NCBI GenBank assembly: GCA_009840135.1
Contig: VXOH01000020.1
Coordinates: 1 to 64,000, forward strand
Origin: Chloroflexota bacterium
GTDB lineage: Bacteria; Chloroflexota; Dehalococcoidia; Lucifugimonadales; UBA3495
Direction: 5' to 3'
DNA length: 64,000 bases
Positions 18,990 through 30,528 of the stretch are shown here, piece after piece. Below the pieces are notes generated by a model. That model saw only the letters and a program-made list of their open reading frames with translations, made no database searches and was not told the DNA's origin. A program made the position numbers and the translations under genes. Every line of letters begins with the position of its first letter. The first letter of the stretch is position 1.

Positions 18990-19685
18990 ATGACCACCAG
19001 ACAGACAAACAAGCGCAAGAAATCGGAACAGCAGCAATTCGTGCTGCCCGATATCCCGGAGCGTGACCCTGACGACATGACCAGTTCCAAGCACCTGTCC
19101 CGGAACGGCAATCATCACCATCTGATGCAGCACTTGGGTAAGCAGGAAACCACCATTGTGTCGGGAGAAATGTACATTACGCCGGCTCCGGGCTCGGAAA
19201 TGCGCTACCCCGACCTGATGGTCGTCTTCGATTCAGACCCGGTCGCCTACGAGAGAAGCAACGGCTACATCATTTCCCAGCAGCGCAAGCCACCGGACTT
19301 CGTCCTGGAAATAGCATCGCGAACCACGGCCACCATAGATACCACCGAGAAGCGGGACTGGTATGCGTCGCTGGGAGTACCCGAGTACTGGCGCTTTGAT
19401 GAGACCGGCGAGTTTCATGGAACACCGCTGGCCGGGGACAGGCTGGTGGATGGCGCGTATGAACCCATAGCGATAGAGACGGTGGAAGAAGGAGTATTGC
19501 AGGGGTTCTGCGCCGTTCTAAACCTCTACATCAGGTGGGAACGTGGAGAACTGCGCTGGCACGATCCGGCAACAGGTCAGGAAATCCCCACTTTCCTGCA
19601 GGAACGGGATGCCCGTCTGGCTGCGGAAGCCCGCGTTAGGCAACTGGAGGAGGAACTGGCCAGAAGAGAGGCGGGCTCCCGGTAA
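18990..19685 (+). CDS. Uma2 family PD-(D/E)XK nuclease-like protein
   Basis: RYPDLMVVFDS...PPDFVLEIASRTTATIDTTEKRDWYASLGVPEYWRFD typical Uma2 core; C-terminal coiled coil. Confidence 0.85.
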   Translation: MTTRQTNKRKKSEQQQFVLPDIPERDPDDMTSSKHLSRNGNHHHLMQHLGKQETTIVSGEMYITPAPGSEMRYPDLMVVFDSDPVAYERSNGYIISQQRKPPDFVLEIASRTTATIDTTEKRDWYASLGVPEYWRFDETGEFHGTPLAGDRLVDGAYEPIAIETVEEGVLQGFCAVLNLYIRWERGELRWHDPATGQEIPTFLQERDARLAAEARVRQLEEELARREAGSR

Positions 19686-19947
19686 CCCGATTATCCAGCA
19701 CGATGGGGCCCTGTTTTCAGGCAGCCTTCCTCTGGCGGCGCACTTCCTCCACCGACGGGTCAGGCTTGACCGGATGGACCGGATAGGAGCGAAACCCAGC
19801 ATTCCCGGTTGCTGAAAACCGCCGCAAACGCTATCATTACTCTCTTAGCCAGATTTCAGCCAACCATATCTGGCTGTTAACGCTGGGCTCGAGGGCGCAA
19901 ACCGGCATTTCGAGAGCGGCGAAATTACCGAGGACATTGCTTACCTG

Positions 19948-20595
19948 ATGTACCTGGATCTGCACAGCCACTCCGTTTCTTCCGACGACTCCCGCGCCAC
20001 CGTTGAACAATACGTGAAATGGATCCACGTCCTGCGAAGCAAGCGGGGCTACACCATTGACGGCTTCGTTCTTACCGAGCACCGCAAGTTCGACTTCGAC
20101 AAAGACTACTCCCAGCTTGCCACCGAGTACGACGTGCTTATCATGAAAGCCTCGGAACTGGACACCCGATACGGGCATGTCCTCGTTTACGGTGTAACAG
20201 AAGGTTTGGCCAAGGATATTGACCTGGGCGACGTCAAGATGGACGCCCGGGAACTGATTAAAGCGGCCCGCCACCACGGGGCCATCGCCGTTCCGGCCCA
20301 CCCCGGCCGCTTTGGCATCGGGCTGGTGGACTATATGGACCAGGGTGAGACTTTCCCCGACCTCGAAATAGTGGAGCGCGTGAACGGCGGCAGCCGGGCC
20401 GGGGAAAATGAACGGGCCGCCGCCTTGTGCGATGAGCACAATTACCTGGGCACCGGCGGCAGCGACGCTCACCTCGCCAGCCACCTGGGGTCCTGCGTCA
20501 CTTCATTCCCGACCGAGGTACGGAACGAGCGGCAGCTCGTGGAAGCCCTGCTGACCGGCGACTTTAGCCCCGTGTGGTTGAAGGACGTCAATTAG
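19948..20595 (+). CDS. PHP domain metal-dependent phosphoesterase
   Basis: MYLDLHSHSVSSDDSR, LTEHRKFD, AVPAHPGRF, GGSDAHLASHLG. Confidence 0.9.
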   Translation: MYLDLHSHSVSSDDSRATVEQYVKWIHVLRSKRGYTIDGFVLTEHRKFDFDKDYSQLATEYDVLIMKASELDTRYGHVLVYGVTEGLAKDIDLGDVKMDARELIKAARHHGAIAVPAHPGRFGIGLVDYMDQGETFPDLEIVERVNGGSRAGENERAAALCDEHNYLGTGGSDAHLASHLGSCVTSFPTEVRNERQLVEALLTGDFSPVWLKDVN

Positions 20596-20709
20596 CGATT
20601 CCATTCCGCTAGTCGGCGCGAATTCCCCCTCGTGACCGTCTTCTGACGGGCAACTCTTTTGCGAGCATCATCGCCAACTCTTGGATTGAACGAAGAGGAG
20701 TCTCCTTCG

Positions 20710-21159
20710 ATGACCATGGAACTGGAATACAATCGGGACCTCTATGGGGTGGAGCATGAGGCGGGTCCCTTTGAGATTACCGCCGAACTAATCCAGACCT
20801 TTAACCGCAGCATCGGAGAGAGCAGTCCCATGTACACCGATGCAGCGACGGCCCAGGCTGCGGGTTATGGCGGCGTCCTGGCCCCACCCACCCTGGTCAC
20901 CATGCTGGTGAGGAACGTGGAACTGCCGGACATAGACCTGAAGTTCGGCCGCATGCGCTTCCATGCCGGCCAGCGGGTCCAGTCCAGGGCTCCGATAGTG
21001 GCAGGGGACAGCCTGATGGCATCCTCCCACCTGAAAGAGGTCTATCCCAAGACGGGGCGCAGCGGCACCATGGTGTTCACGGTTTGGGAGACCACCTTCA
21101 CCAACCAGGACGGCGTAGTGGTTGCCGACGTCCAGGAATCCTACGCATCCCGGGAGTAA
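20710..21159 (+). CDS. MaoC-like/FAS1-type dehydratase domain protein
   Basis: EVEHEAGPFEITAELIQTFNRSIGESSPMYTD-type hot-dog fold; overlaps next gene by TAATG. Confidence 0.75.
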   Translation: MTMELEYNRDLYGVEHEAGPFEITAELIQTFNRSIGESSPMYTDAATAQAAGYGGVLAPPTLVTMLVRNVELPDIDLKFGRMRFHAGQRVQSRAPIVAGDSLMASSHLKEVYPKTGRSGTMVFTVWETTFTNQDGVVVADVQESYASRE

Positions 21160-21611
21160 TGCGGAACATGCCTGAACAAAACGGACCCTACTTTGAGGAT
21201 GTTGACCTGGGCGATGAAATAGGGCCGATAGAACTGGTGGCTACGGATGAGAATGTAACCACCTTCTGCGAGCTCTGGGGCAACCCCATGCCCAACCGCT
21301 TTACCAGCCAGGAAATTGCGGAAAAGTCCGGCCTGCCCGGCCCCATCGTGCCCGGGGTCATGAGCATGGCCATTATGAGCCAGGCCCTCACCGACTGGGC
21401 TGGGCCCGAGTCTCTGAAAGACCTGGACCTGGTTTTTCGCCTGCCCATCCCCCACAACAAGCCCCTGTTTATTTCGGCCACGGTCATTGATACCAGGCAG
21501 GAAGAAGGCAACAACGTCGTAGAGTGCGATGTGCTCATGACAGGCACGGCCGGCGAACGCTACGTGGGTGGCACGGCCTTGCTTTCGTTGCCAAGCAGTG
21601 AGGAGCAATAA
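21159..21611 (+). CDS. MaoC family hot-dog dehydratase
   Basis: YFEDVDLGDEIGPIELVATDENVTTFCELWG.P.P.....A...GLPGPIVPGVMSMAIMSQAL. Confidence 0.78.
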   Translation: MRNMPEQNGPYFEDVDLGDEIGPIELVATDENVTTFCELWGNPMPNRFTSQEIAEKSGLPGPIVPGVMSMAIMSQALTDWAGPESLKDLDLVFRLPIPHNKPLFISATVIDTRQEEGNNVVECDVLMTGTAGERYVGGTALLSLPSSEEQ

Positions 21612-21904
21612 TGAGCATTTCTGACATTGAGTGGTGGGATCCGCCCAGGAAAATCATGATCAAGTTGGAGCCCCACCAGATCAAACGCATGCCCCTGGGT
21701 CATGATACTTTCATCGTAATGGAATTTGGAGGGCGTCAATTCGATGCCCTGATTCCTACTTCCACTATCGTGGACAACAAGTATGCGCCTGCTATGCTGG
21801 CAGGAAAGAATGGCGACAGAATCATAATCTATTTTCCGATAAGCAACGAAGGAAGGCCTACCTGGGAACTGACAGATGCGGAACTGGAAAGCATCACTGC
21901 CTGA
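21611..21904 (+). CDS. hypothetical protein (97 aa) translationally coupled to MaoC
   Basis: Start overlaps preceding stop (TAATG); same strand and spacing as neighbours. Confidence 0.6.
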   Translation: MSISDIEWWDPPRKIMIKLEPHQIKRMPLGHDTFIVMEFGGRQFDALIPTSTIVDNKYAPAMLAGKNGDRIIIYFPISNEGRPTWELTDAELESITA

Positions 21905-21943
21905 GGGTCAAGAGGACCTGTTACACAATAGGAAGGGGGAAGC

Positions 21944-22480
21944 ATGATTCTTTCGGATCTCCAGATACTGGAAATGTTGGATTCTGGAGATTTGGTAATA
22001 ACGCCCTTTAGTTCAGACAGTGGGTCCATTCAACCAGCTTCAATTGACCTTCGCCTGGGACCAACCATATCCGACCCGGGCACTAATCCTGTGGAGGGCA
22101 TATACGTCGACCCCAATAAGCTGGACGTGAGCAGCTTTATACGTTCCCAGTCGGAAACTAGAGACATTAGCGGGGAACCCCTTTTCCTTCATCCCAGGCA
22201 GTTTGTGATAGGTGCTACCCTCGAACATGTAACTCTGTCCACCAGACTGGGCGCCAGGGTAGATGGCAAGAGCAGGCTGGCAAGACTGGGTGTGGGAGTC
22301 CATATCACCGCTCCCAAAATAGACCCGGGTTTCTCCAATTACATTACCCTGGAGATTTTCAACCTGGGGCCCTGGACCATCATGCTTCAGAATGAAATGG
22401 AAGTCTGTTCCTTGATCCTGGAGCCCCTGGGACGACCGGCCCTGCGGGGATACGAGGGCGCGTTTCAGGGAAGCAGTTGA
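21944..22480 (+). CDS. dcd: dCTP deaminase
   Basis: MILSDLQILEML...GSIQPASIDLRLG...ARVDGKSRLARLGVGVHITAPKIDPGFSNYITLEIFN. Confidence 0.9.
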   Translation: MILSDLQILEMLDSGDLVITPFSSDSGSIQPASIDLRLGPTISDPGTNPVEGIYVDPNKLDVSSFIRSQSETRDISGEPLFLHPRQFVIGATLEHVTLSTRLGARVDGKSRLARLGVGVHITAPKIDPGFSNYITLEIFNLGPWTIMLQNEMEVCSLILEPLGRPALRGYEGAFQGSS

Positions 22481-22590
22481 ACCCGGATTGCCACTCTTGG
22501 CCACTAAGGGTTTCAGAATGATGGAGCGTTAAAGGCGGGTTTGGTAGCAGGAGTAATGTCCCTCCTGGTGAGAAATAGCGAGGCAATAAA

Positions 22591-23451
22591 ATGTACGACC
22601 TCAACGGCAAAATTGCTATAGTAACCGGCGCCGGCGGCCGTCACGGCATCGGCCGATCCATCGCCACTCGCCTGGCCCGGGAAGGCGCCGATGTCGTGGT
22701 TACCGATATTGCCGCCTCGCTGGACGCCATCCGCACCGAGGACCGCCTCGATGGCTGGGAGGGCCTGCCCAGCGTGGTCAGGGAGATTGAGGCGGAAGGC
22801 AGGCAATCCCTGGGCATCTTCTCCGACGTTTCCGACAGCGCCCAGGTGGACGACATGATCCAGCAGGTTCTGGACCGCTTCGGCAAAATTGACATCCTCG
22901 TCAACAACGCCGGTTCCCGCCCGGGGCGTGACCGGGTTCCGGTGGTGGATCTGGAGGAAGACGCCTTTGACGAGGTGATGCGAGTAAATGTCCGTGGTAC
23001 CTACCTTTGCTCCCGGGCTGTGGCCCGCCACATGGTAGCGCGGAGCGAAGCAGGCAACGGGGGCGGCAAGATCATAATCATCTCTTCCGGCGCCGGCAAG
23101 CGGGGCATCGCTCGCTACGCCGTTTATTGCGCCTCCAAGTTCGCCCTGGTGGGATTCACCCAGGCCCTGGCCCAGGAAATGGCGGCCCACAAGGTCAACG
23201 TCAACGCCATCTGCCCCGGGCTTGTGGACACCGAGCGGGTGGACTTCATCGCCGCCGCCCTGGCCGCTGAAGGGGAATCGGCCGAGGAACACCGCGCCGT
23301 AATGGTTCAGGAGCGTTCGACCCGGGTTCCCATGGGTCGCATTGCCCAGGGCGACGACATCGCCAGGATGGCGGCCTTCCTGGCCTCCTCCGAGTCCGAC
23401 TACATGACCGGCCTGTCCATCAGCGTTTCCGGCGGCTCGGAGATGAACTAG
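22591..23451 (+). CDS. SDR family NAD(P)-dependent oxidoreductase
   Basis: VTGAGGRHGIGRSIA, NNAGSR, SSGAGKRGIARYAVYCASKFAL. Confidence 0.95.
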   Translation: MYDLNGKIAIVTGAGGRHGIGRSIATRLAREGADVVVTDIAASLDAIRTEDRLDGWEGLPSVVREIEAEGRQSLGIFSDVSDSAQVDDMIQQVLDRFGKIDILVNNAGSRPGRDRVPVVDLEEDAFDEVMRVNVRGTYLCSRAVARHMVARSEAGNGGGKIIIISSGAGKRGIARYAVYCASKFALVGFTQALAQEMAAHKVNVNAICPGLVDTERVDFIAAALAAEGESAEEHRAVMVQERSTRVPMGRIAQGDDIARMAAFLASSESDYMTGLSISVSGGSEMN

Positions 23452-23569
23452 GCTATCCGGCACACCCAATCCAGGGCGACAACAAGGGTCGCCCCTGCAG
23501 TTGATGTTGTAGGGGCAGCCCTTGTGGCTGACCTTTCCACCAGCCAGAACTGGTTACAGGATATAAACC

Positions 23570-23860
23570 ATGCCCCTTGACCGCGCCGACGTTGAACACA
23601 TAGCCGCCCTGGCCCGTATCGGCCTGACCGAGGAAGAGATAGCCACTTTCCAGGAGCAGCTATCCAACATTCTCGACCAGTTCGAGTTGCTCAAACAGCT
23701 GGACACCAGTTCAGTGGCGCCTACCGGCCATGCCGTGGAGGTAAGCTCGGTGATGCGGGAAGATGAACCCGCTGAACCGCTCAGCGCCGAAGACACCCTG
23801 CTGAACGCTCCCCGCCGCCGGGATGATTTCTTCCAGGTAAAGGCGGTACTGGAAGAGTAA
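23570..23860 (+). CDS. gatC: Asp-tRNA(Asn)/Glu-tRNA(Gln) amidotransferase subunit C
   Basis: MPLDRADVEHIAALARIGLTEEEIATFQEQLSNILDQFE; followed by gatA. Confidence 0.95.
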   Translation: MPLDRADVEHIAALARIGLTEEEIATFQEQLSNILDQFELLKQLDTSSVAPTGHAVEVSSVMREDEPAEPLSAEDTLLNAPRRRDDFFQVKAVLEE

Positions 23861-24045
23861 TAACCTTCCCCGCGCCCGGGAACCGTCGAAAAAAGCAAAA
23901 TCTCGAAACCGCTAATCCTGAGCTTGTCGAAGGATCATCCAGTGCCCGTCCAAGGATCATCCTGAGCCCCTGTTACCCGGCCCAGCAAGCCCGCCACCGG
24001 CAGCTTGAGAAGATTTCCCAATTTGGTTAGGAGGGATGCTCCCCT

Positions 24046-25503
24046 TTGTCCGAACTCTGGCAATTAACCTTACAAGAGGCCCGGGCCGGACTGGATGCCC
24101 GGGCTTTCAGCGCTGTGGAACTTGCCCGTGCCTGCTTTGAAAGAATCGCTCAAGTAGAAGAGCGGGTCAAATCCTACGTCACCATAACCGAGTCCCACGC
24201 CCTGCAACAGGCCGAGGCGGCGGACAAGGCCATTTCCGAGGGCCTGGGCAATACCCTGACCGGCATTCCGGTGCAGATTAAGGACCTCATCTGCACCAAA
24301 GGCATTCGGACTACCTGCTCCTCCCGCATGCTGGAAAACTACGTGCCCGTGTACGATGCCGCGGTCACCGAAAAACTGTTCGTTCAGGGAGCGGTGCTGC
24401 TGGGCAAGGGCAACATGGATGAGTTCGCCATGGGTTCATCATGCGAGAACTCGGCCTTCTTCCCTACACGAAATCCCTGGGACCTGGAGCGAGTGCCCGG
24501 CGGGAGCAGTGGTGGAGCCGCCGCCGCGGTGGCTGCCGATGAAGCTATTGTCGCCCTGGGTTCCGACACCGGGGGCAGCATTCGCCAGCCGGCTTCCCTG
24601 TGCGGCGTGGTGGGCATCAAACCCACCTACGGCCGGGTCAGTCGCTACGGCCTCATAGCCTTCGCCTCTTCCCTGGACCAGATCGGCCCGGTGGGCAAGG
24701 ACGTTACCGATTGCGCCCTGGCCCTCAATGCCATTGCCGGTTACGATCCCCGGGACTCCACCTCCCTCAACCTGCCCGCTACCGACTTCACCGCCGGTCT
24801 GACGGGAGACATCAAGGGAATGAAGCTGGGAATACCCAGTGAGTATTTCGTGGAGGGTATGGAACCCGGGGTGCGGAGGGCGGTGGAATCCGCCATCAAG
24901 CAGCTGGAGGGCCTGGGAGCTTCGGTAGAACCGGTATCACTCCCCACCACCGAATATGCCCTGGCCTGCTACTACATCATCGCCCCGTCCGAGTGCTCGG
25001 CCAACCTGGCCCGGTACGATGGGGTGAAGTTTGGGTACTCCTACCAGGACACCTCTGATATGTGGGAAGCCATGGAACGCACCCGACAGCTTGGATTCGG
25101 GCCCGAGGTCAAGCGGCGCATAATGCTGGGCGCCTACGCCCTGTCCGCCGGTTACTATGATGCCTACTACCTCAAGGCCCAGCAGGTTCGCACCCTGATC
25201 CGCCAGGACTTCGCCCAGGTCTTCGAGCAGGTGGACGCCCTGGTTACCCCCACGTCACCGGTGGTGGCCTTCCCCCTGGGCGACAAGACCGCCGACCCGG
25301 TGCAGATGTACCTGATTGACGTCTGCACCCTGCCCATCAACATCGCCGGCCTTCCCGCCATTTCCGTCCCTTGCGGCTTCTCTGAGGGCCTTCCTGTAGG
25401 AATGCAGCTTATCGGTCCCCATCTCTCTGAAGACCGCCTTTTGAACATAGCCTACGCCTACGAACAGGCTACGGAATGGCACAAGGCCAGGCCCGGGATA
25501 TAG
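24046..25503 (+). CDS. gatA: Asp-tRNA(Asn)/Glu-tRNA(Gln) amidotransferase subunit A
   Basis: [91 protein letters not shown] start. Confidence 0.97.
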   Translation: MSELWQLTLQEARAGLDARAFSAVELARACFERIAQVEERVKSYVTITESHALQQAEAADKAISEGLGNTLTGIPVQIKDLICTKGIRTTCSSRMLENYVPVYDAAVTEKLFVQGAVLLGKGNMDEFAMGSSCENSAFFPTRNPWDLERVPGGSSGGAAAAVAADEAIVALGSDTGGSIRQPASLCGVVGIKPTYGRVSRYGLIAFASSLDQIGPVGKDVTDCALALNAIAGYDPRDSTSLNLPATDFTAGLTGDIKGMKLGIPSEYFVEGMEPGVRRAVESAIKQLEGLGASVEPVSLPTTEYALACYYIIAPSECSANLARYDGVKFGYSYQDTSDMWEAMERTRQLGFGPEVKRRIMLGAYALSAGYYDAYYLKAQQVRTLIRQDFAQVFEQVDALVTPTSPVVAFPLGDKTADPVQMYLIDVCTLPINIAGLPAISVPCGFSEGLPVGMQLIGPHLSEDRLLNIAYAYEQATEWHKARPGI

Positions 25504-25546
25504 GTCATCGTCGTGGTATAATGTGGTGACACAGCGGAGGTCTGCA

Positions 25547-25903
25547 ATGAGCATCTTCCATTATCCACTGGAAGTCACCGGCCCGGACACCAGCGGGTTC
25601 CAGGAGGTAATTGCCCTGGTTGACACCGGCGCTACTTTTGCCCAGATCCCCGCGCCGCTGCTCCAAAACCTGGGTGTCCTACCCACCGAGACTGTCAGAT
25701 TCCGCTTGGCCAACGGCTCCAGCATACAGCGAGCTATCGGCGAGACCCAGGTGCGCATCGAGGGGCAAATCGTCAATACCGTGGTTGTTTTTGGCGAAGA
25801 CAACGCCGATGCGCTTCTGGGCGTTTACACCCTGGAGCGGGCCCTCCTGGCGGTGGACCCTGCCGGCCAGCGGCTTATCCCCACCGACGCTTTGTTGGTT
25901 TAG
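25547..25903 (+). CDS. clan AA (retropepsin-like) aspartic protease
   Basis: ALVDTGATFAQIPAPLLQNLG...FRLANGSS...ALLGVYTLERALLAVDPAGQRLIPT. Confidence 0.8.
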   Translation: MSIFHYPLEVTGPDTSGFQEVIALVDTGATFAQIPAPLLQNLGVLPTETVRFRLANGSSIQRAIGETQVRIEGQIVNTVVVFGEDNADALLGVYTLERALLAVDPAGQRLIPTDALLV

Positions 25904-26030
25904 CCATCGTTTGTTCCTCACCGCCTGCACTTTCTCCCGCCATGCAATGGGAAAAGCCGGAACCGCTACCCTTTCCCTCCCTGCCCCTCAATGCTAGAAT
26001 CGGGGCAGTTGGTACGGGGGAGGTATCAAT

Positions 26031-27428
<1,398 letters not shown>

Positions 27429-27440
27429 GGGGCCTCAATA

Positions 27441-27560
27441 GGTCCCTTCCCCCTTGATGGGGTAAGGTTAGGATGGGGGTGACAGCTTGCCGGAGACCCA
27501 TTCCCCCTCACCCTGACCCTCTCCCGCCAGGGGCGAGGGGACTTGTTCAGACCTTCCTTA
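27441..27560. repeat. dispersed repeat family A, copy 1
   Basis: gtcccttcccccttgatggggtaaggttaggatgggggtga...cttgttcagaccttcctta, collinear with 28958-29077. Confidence 0.75.
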
Positions 27561-27575
27561 GATCCCCTGCATTGG

Positions 27576-27607
27576 CGGGATAGACGGGATAGACGGGATA
27601 GACGGGA
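27576..27607. repeat. 9-bp tandem repeat (CGGGATAGA x3 plus partial)
   Basis: cgggataga|cgggataga|cgggataga|cggga directly before the YbaK-like gene. Confidence 0.85.
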
Positions 27608-27618
27608 CCAAGGTAACA

Positions 27619-28122
27619 ATGAGCACACCGGAAGAGATTGAATGGCGGGTACGGGCGGCCCTGGACGAACTGGCCATAGGAGGCTGGGAGTGGATTGAAA
27701 TTGACCCTCAATACGGCGACACCGCCGACTTCTGCCAGCAGTACGGGTATGACCTGCCTCATTCCGCCAACACCATCGTCGTGGCCAGCAAACGGGGGCC
27801 CGCGGCCTTTTGCGCCGGAATCGTGCGGGCCTGCGACCGGCTGGATGTGAACAAGCGGGTACGCGGCCTGATGGGAGTATCCCGGGCTTCCTTCGCCTCG
27901 GCGGAAGAGACCCGCGAGGTGACGGGCATGATGATCGGCGGGGTTACGGCCCTGGCGCTTCCGGAAGGGTTGCCCATTTACGCCGACGTGCGCCTGCTGG
28001 ATATGGACTACATCATTCTCGGCGCGGGCAGCCGGTCGGGCAAGCTGAAACTGGCGCCCCGCGAGCTGGAGAAACTCCCGGGCCTGGAGTTCATCGAGGG
28101 ACTGTCAATTTCGGCGGAGTAA
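27619..28122 (+). CDS. YbaK/EbsC (ProX-like) aminoacyl-tRNA editing family protein
   Basis: ANTIVVASKRGPAAFCAGIVRACDRLDVNKRVRGLMGVSRASFASAEETREVTGMMIGGVTALALPEGLPIYAD. Confidence 0.85.
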   Translation: MSTPEEIEWRVRAALDELAIGGWEWIEIDPQYGDTADFCQQYGYDLPHSANTIVVASKRGPAAFCAGIVRACDRLDVNKRVRGLMGVSRASFASAEETREVTGMMIGGVTALALPEGLPIYADVRLLDMDYIILGAGSRSGKLKLAPRELEKLPGLEFIEGLSISAE

Positions 28123-28438
28123 CGGCGGCTGGTCCGGCATCAGGATAAGGCGGCGGACATCCGGAGAATAACCGGGTCACCCGCAGCGTTATAGCTTTGG
28201 CAGGATCCCGAAAAGCGCAGAATATCAGACCTCTCTACCCATGTAGCTACAAATACCTGCCAATAGGCTGTCTCTCAATTGTGACCATTCGTGCCCATTC
28301 GTGGAATTTTCCCCGTAACCCCCCTCCTGTCCCATCCTGTTTCTTCGAAGACAACCCTTTGTTGACTACCCAAATGGGCCGTGTATAAAATGGGGCAGAC
28401 TTGGATTGAAGTCCAAACTGGTCCCTCAAGGAGACGTA

Positions 28439-28945
28439 ATGACCACCTACGAATCGGTTTTGCACCCACCGGCCATCGTTGCCGAGTTGAAGAAGAACAA
28501 TATCACCCACGTGGTCTGGCTGCCCGACAGCGAGACCAACTTCATGTACCAGCTTCTGACCGAGGAAGAGTCACTGGACCTGGTGCCTGTGTGCCGCGAG
28601 GGCGAGACCATGGCCATCGCCGCCGGCCTTTGGGTGGGCGGCAAGAAGCCCGTGGTCCTGATTCAGAACACCGGCATCTTCGAGTCCGGCGACTCCATCC
28701 GCGGACTGGGCCTGGACATCAACCAGCCCCTGGTCATGCTCATCGGCTATCGAGGCTGGACCCGCCGCGGCCCAACGCCCGACTCTGCCGCTCGTTTCAT
28801 CGAGCCCATCCTTCACACCTGGGGCATCAACTGCTACCTGATCGAGACCGATGACGACGCCGACCGCATCAGCATGGCCTGTGAGGAAGCGGAACGCACC
28901 CAGCGTCCGGTAGGCGTCCTGGTCGGCACCGAATTCGGCGTCTAG
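28439..28945 (+). CDS. thiamine pyrophosphate enzyme, N-terminal (alpha) subunit, sulfopyruvate decarboxylase-like
   Basis: CREGETMAIAAGLWVGGKKPVVLIQNTGIFESGDSIRGLGLDINQPLVMLIGYRG. Confidence 0.82.
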   Translation: MTTYESVLHPPAIVAELKKNNITHVVWLPDSETNFMYQLLTEEESLDLVPVCREGETMAIAAGLWVGGKKPVVLIQNTGIFESGDSIRGLGLDINQPLVMLIGYRGWTRRGPTPDSAARFIEPILHTWGINCYLIETDDDADRISMACEEAERTQRPVGVLVGTEFGV

Positions 28946-28957
28946 CCAACTTTCAAG

Positions 28958-29077
28958 AATCCCTTCCCCCTTGACGGGGGAAGGTTAGGATGGGGGTGAT
29001 AGCTTGCCAAATGCGTATTCCCCCTTACCCTAACCCTCTCCCTTGGCGGGAGAGGAGCCTTCTTCAGACCTTTCTTA
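28958..29077. repeat. dispersed repeat family A, copy 2
   Basis: atcccttcccccttgacgggggaaggttaggatgggggtgatagcttgcc...cttcttcagacctttctta. Confidence 0.75.
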
Positions 29078-29171
29078 ATACATGATCCGACACACTCACC
29101 AGGAGAGGTAAGCGGGTGCCAACCCGCTCATCCTGGGCTTGTCGAAGGACATCCGCAAGGAGACAAAAAGC

Positions 29172-29768
29172 ATGATTAACAATACCGACGCCGTAAGGCT
29201 TATTGACAGCAAACGGACCGACTCCGTCATTGTACCTACCATGAACGCCAACAATGTGGGCTTCGGCCTGCCCAGCGTTACCTCCAATCAGAACCTGGAC
29301 CTGCCCCTGTCCGGGGCCATGGGCAAGGCTGCCAACCTGGGTCTGGGCATAGCTTTGGCCCAGCCCGACCGCAAGGTCATGGTACTGGATGGCGACGGCA
29401 GCCTGCTGATGAACCTGGGCGCCATGGTAACCTCGGCCAACAAGGCTCCCACCAACTTCTATCACTTCCTGTTCAATAACGGGGTGTATGCGGTGACCGG
29501 TGGTCAGCCCATCCCGGGCTCCGAGGTTCAGGACTGGGAGGCCATGGCCAAAGCGGCCGGTTACGCCGCCGTCTTTTCCTACGATAACCTGGAAGACTTT
29601 ACCACCGGCATTGACGAAGTCCTGGCCGCTACCGGACCGGTCTTTGTTCACCTGGCCATTGAGCCCCAGGTTGAAAACACGCCGGTGCAGTTCCGGACCC
29701 GCTCGCCTCGCACCGTGCTCATGGCCTTTGACGAAGTTCCGGCGGCCCTGGGCGTCGGCTCCGACTAA
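29172..29768 (+). CDS. thiamine pyrophosphate enzyme, C-terminal (beta) subunit
   Basis: Intact TPP motif VLDGDGSLLMNLGAMVTSANKAPTNFYHFLFNNGVYAVTGGQ. Confidence 0.87.
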   Translation: MINNTDAVRLIDSKRTDSVIVPTMNANNVGFGLPSVTSNQNLDLPLSGAMGKAANLGLGIALAQPDRKVMVLDGDGSLLMNLGAMVTSANKAPTNFYHFLFNNGVYAVTGGQPIPGSEVQDWEAMAKAAGYAAVFSYDNLEDFTTGIDEVLAATGPVFVHLAIEPQVENTPVQFRTRSPRTVLMAFDEVPAALGVGSD

Positions 29769-29805
29769 GACGGGAGCTCCTCACTTTCCGGCAACCGGCT
29801 TTCCG

Positions 29806-29847
29806 AGGCGGCCCCTTGCTGGCCGCCTCTCTTTCTTTGTATATTTG
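29806..29847 (+). terminator. terminator-bearing 42-bp direct repeat, copy 1
   Basis: aGGCGGCCccttgctGGCCGCCtctctttctttgtatatttg; identical to 30529-30570. Confidence 0.8.
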
Positions 29848-30018
29848 GGATAACGCTCCTCGCCTCCGGGAAGAGAAGCCCGAGGCAAGGGCTACGGCAT
29901 AAATCCCCTTTTGACAGGGAAAGCGGATGAAATTCAGTAAATTCTTGCTACGGGAACATTGCTGTTGCGAAATGGCGAGGCTGGTGGGGGCCAAATGGCC
30001 CGCCGGGGAGATTGAACC

Positions 30019-30375
30019 ATGGGAATATTGAACGTGAGGATCCAGGTGGGAAATCCCCAGGGCACCAACTTCGAAGACCTGGATGTGACGGTGGACACAG
30101 GTTCGAGCTACACCGCAGTTCCGAGGACTGTCCTGGAACGGCTGGGAGTGGGAGTGGAGGATTCGGCTCCCTCAATACTGGCCGACGGAAGGGAAGTTCC
30201 GGTGGATGTAGGTGAGACCGTCATCAGGCTGGAGGGAAGGCAGCTTCATACGCCGGTCATTTTTGCCGGTGAAGGTGAGCCCGCCCTGCTGGGCGTTGTT
30301 ACCCTGGAGCAGGCCAGGCTGGCCGTTGACCCATTGGGGCAGAAACTGGTTCCCACCGCGCTGCTCCGCTACTAA
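30019..30375 (+). CDS. clan AA (retropepsin-like) aspartic protease
   Basis: VTVDTGSSYTAVPRTVLERLGVG...SILADGREV...ALLGVVTLEQARLAVDPLGQKLVPT. Confidence 0.82.
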   Translation: MGILNVRIQVGNPQGTNFEDLDVTVDTGSSYTAVPRTVLERLGVGVEDSAPSILADGREVPVDVGETVIRLEGRQLHTPVIFAGEGEPALLGVVTLEQARLAVDPLGQKLVPTALLRY

Positions 30376-30490
30376 GATACTGTTTCAAAAGTCCCCTCTC
30401 CCTCTGGGAGAGGGTTAGGGTGAGGGCGAGCAGGTAGGATGCATGGCCCCGTTGGGACGGCCAGAACCAGTTTTGAGATAGTTTCTAAAC
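30376..30490. repeat. MITE-like repeat family G, copy 1
   Basis: gatactgtttcaaaagtcccctct...ttttgagatagtttctaaac; collinear with 58286-58405. Confidence 0.65.
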
Positions 30491-30528
30491 CGATGAAACA
30501 GGGAGTCTGCAATTCTCTCGTTCTATCC

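Noticed and set aside
27576-27607. Short tandem array considered as CRISPR
   Set aside because: 9-bp units without spacers; no cas genes in the window.
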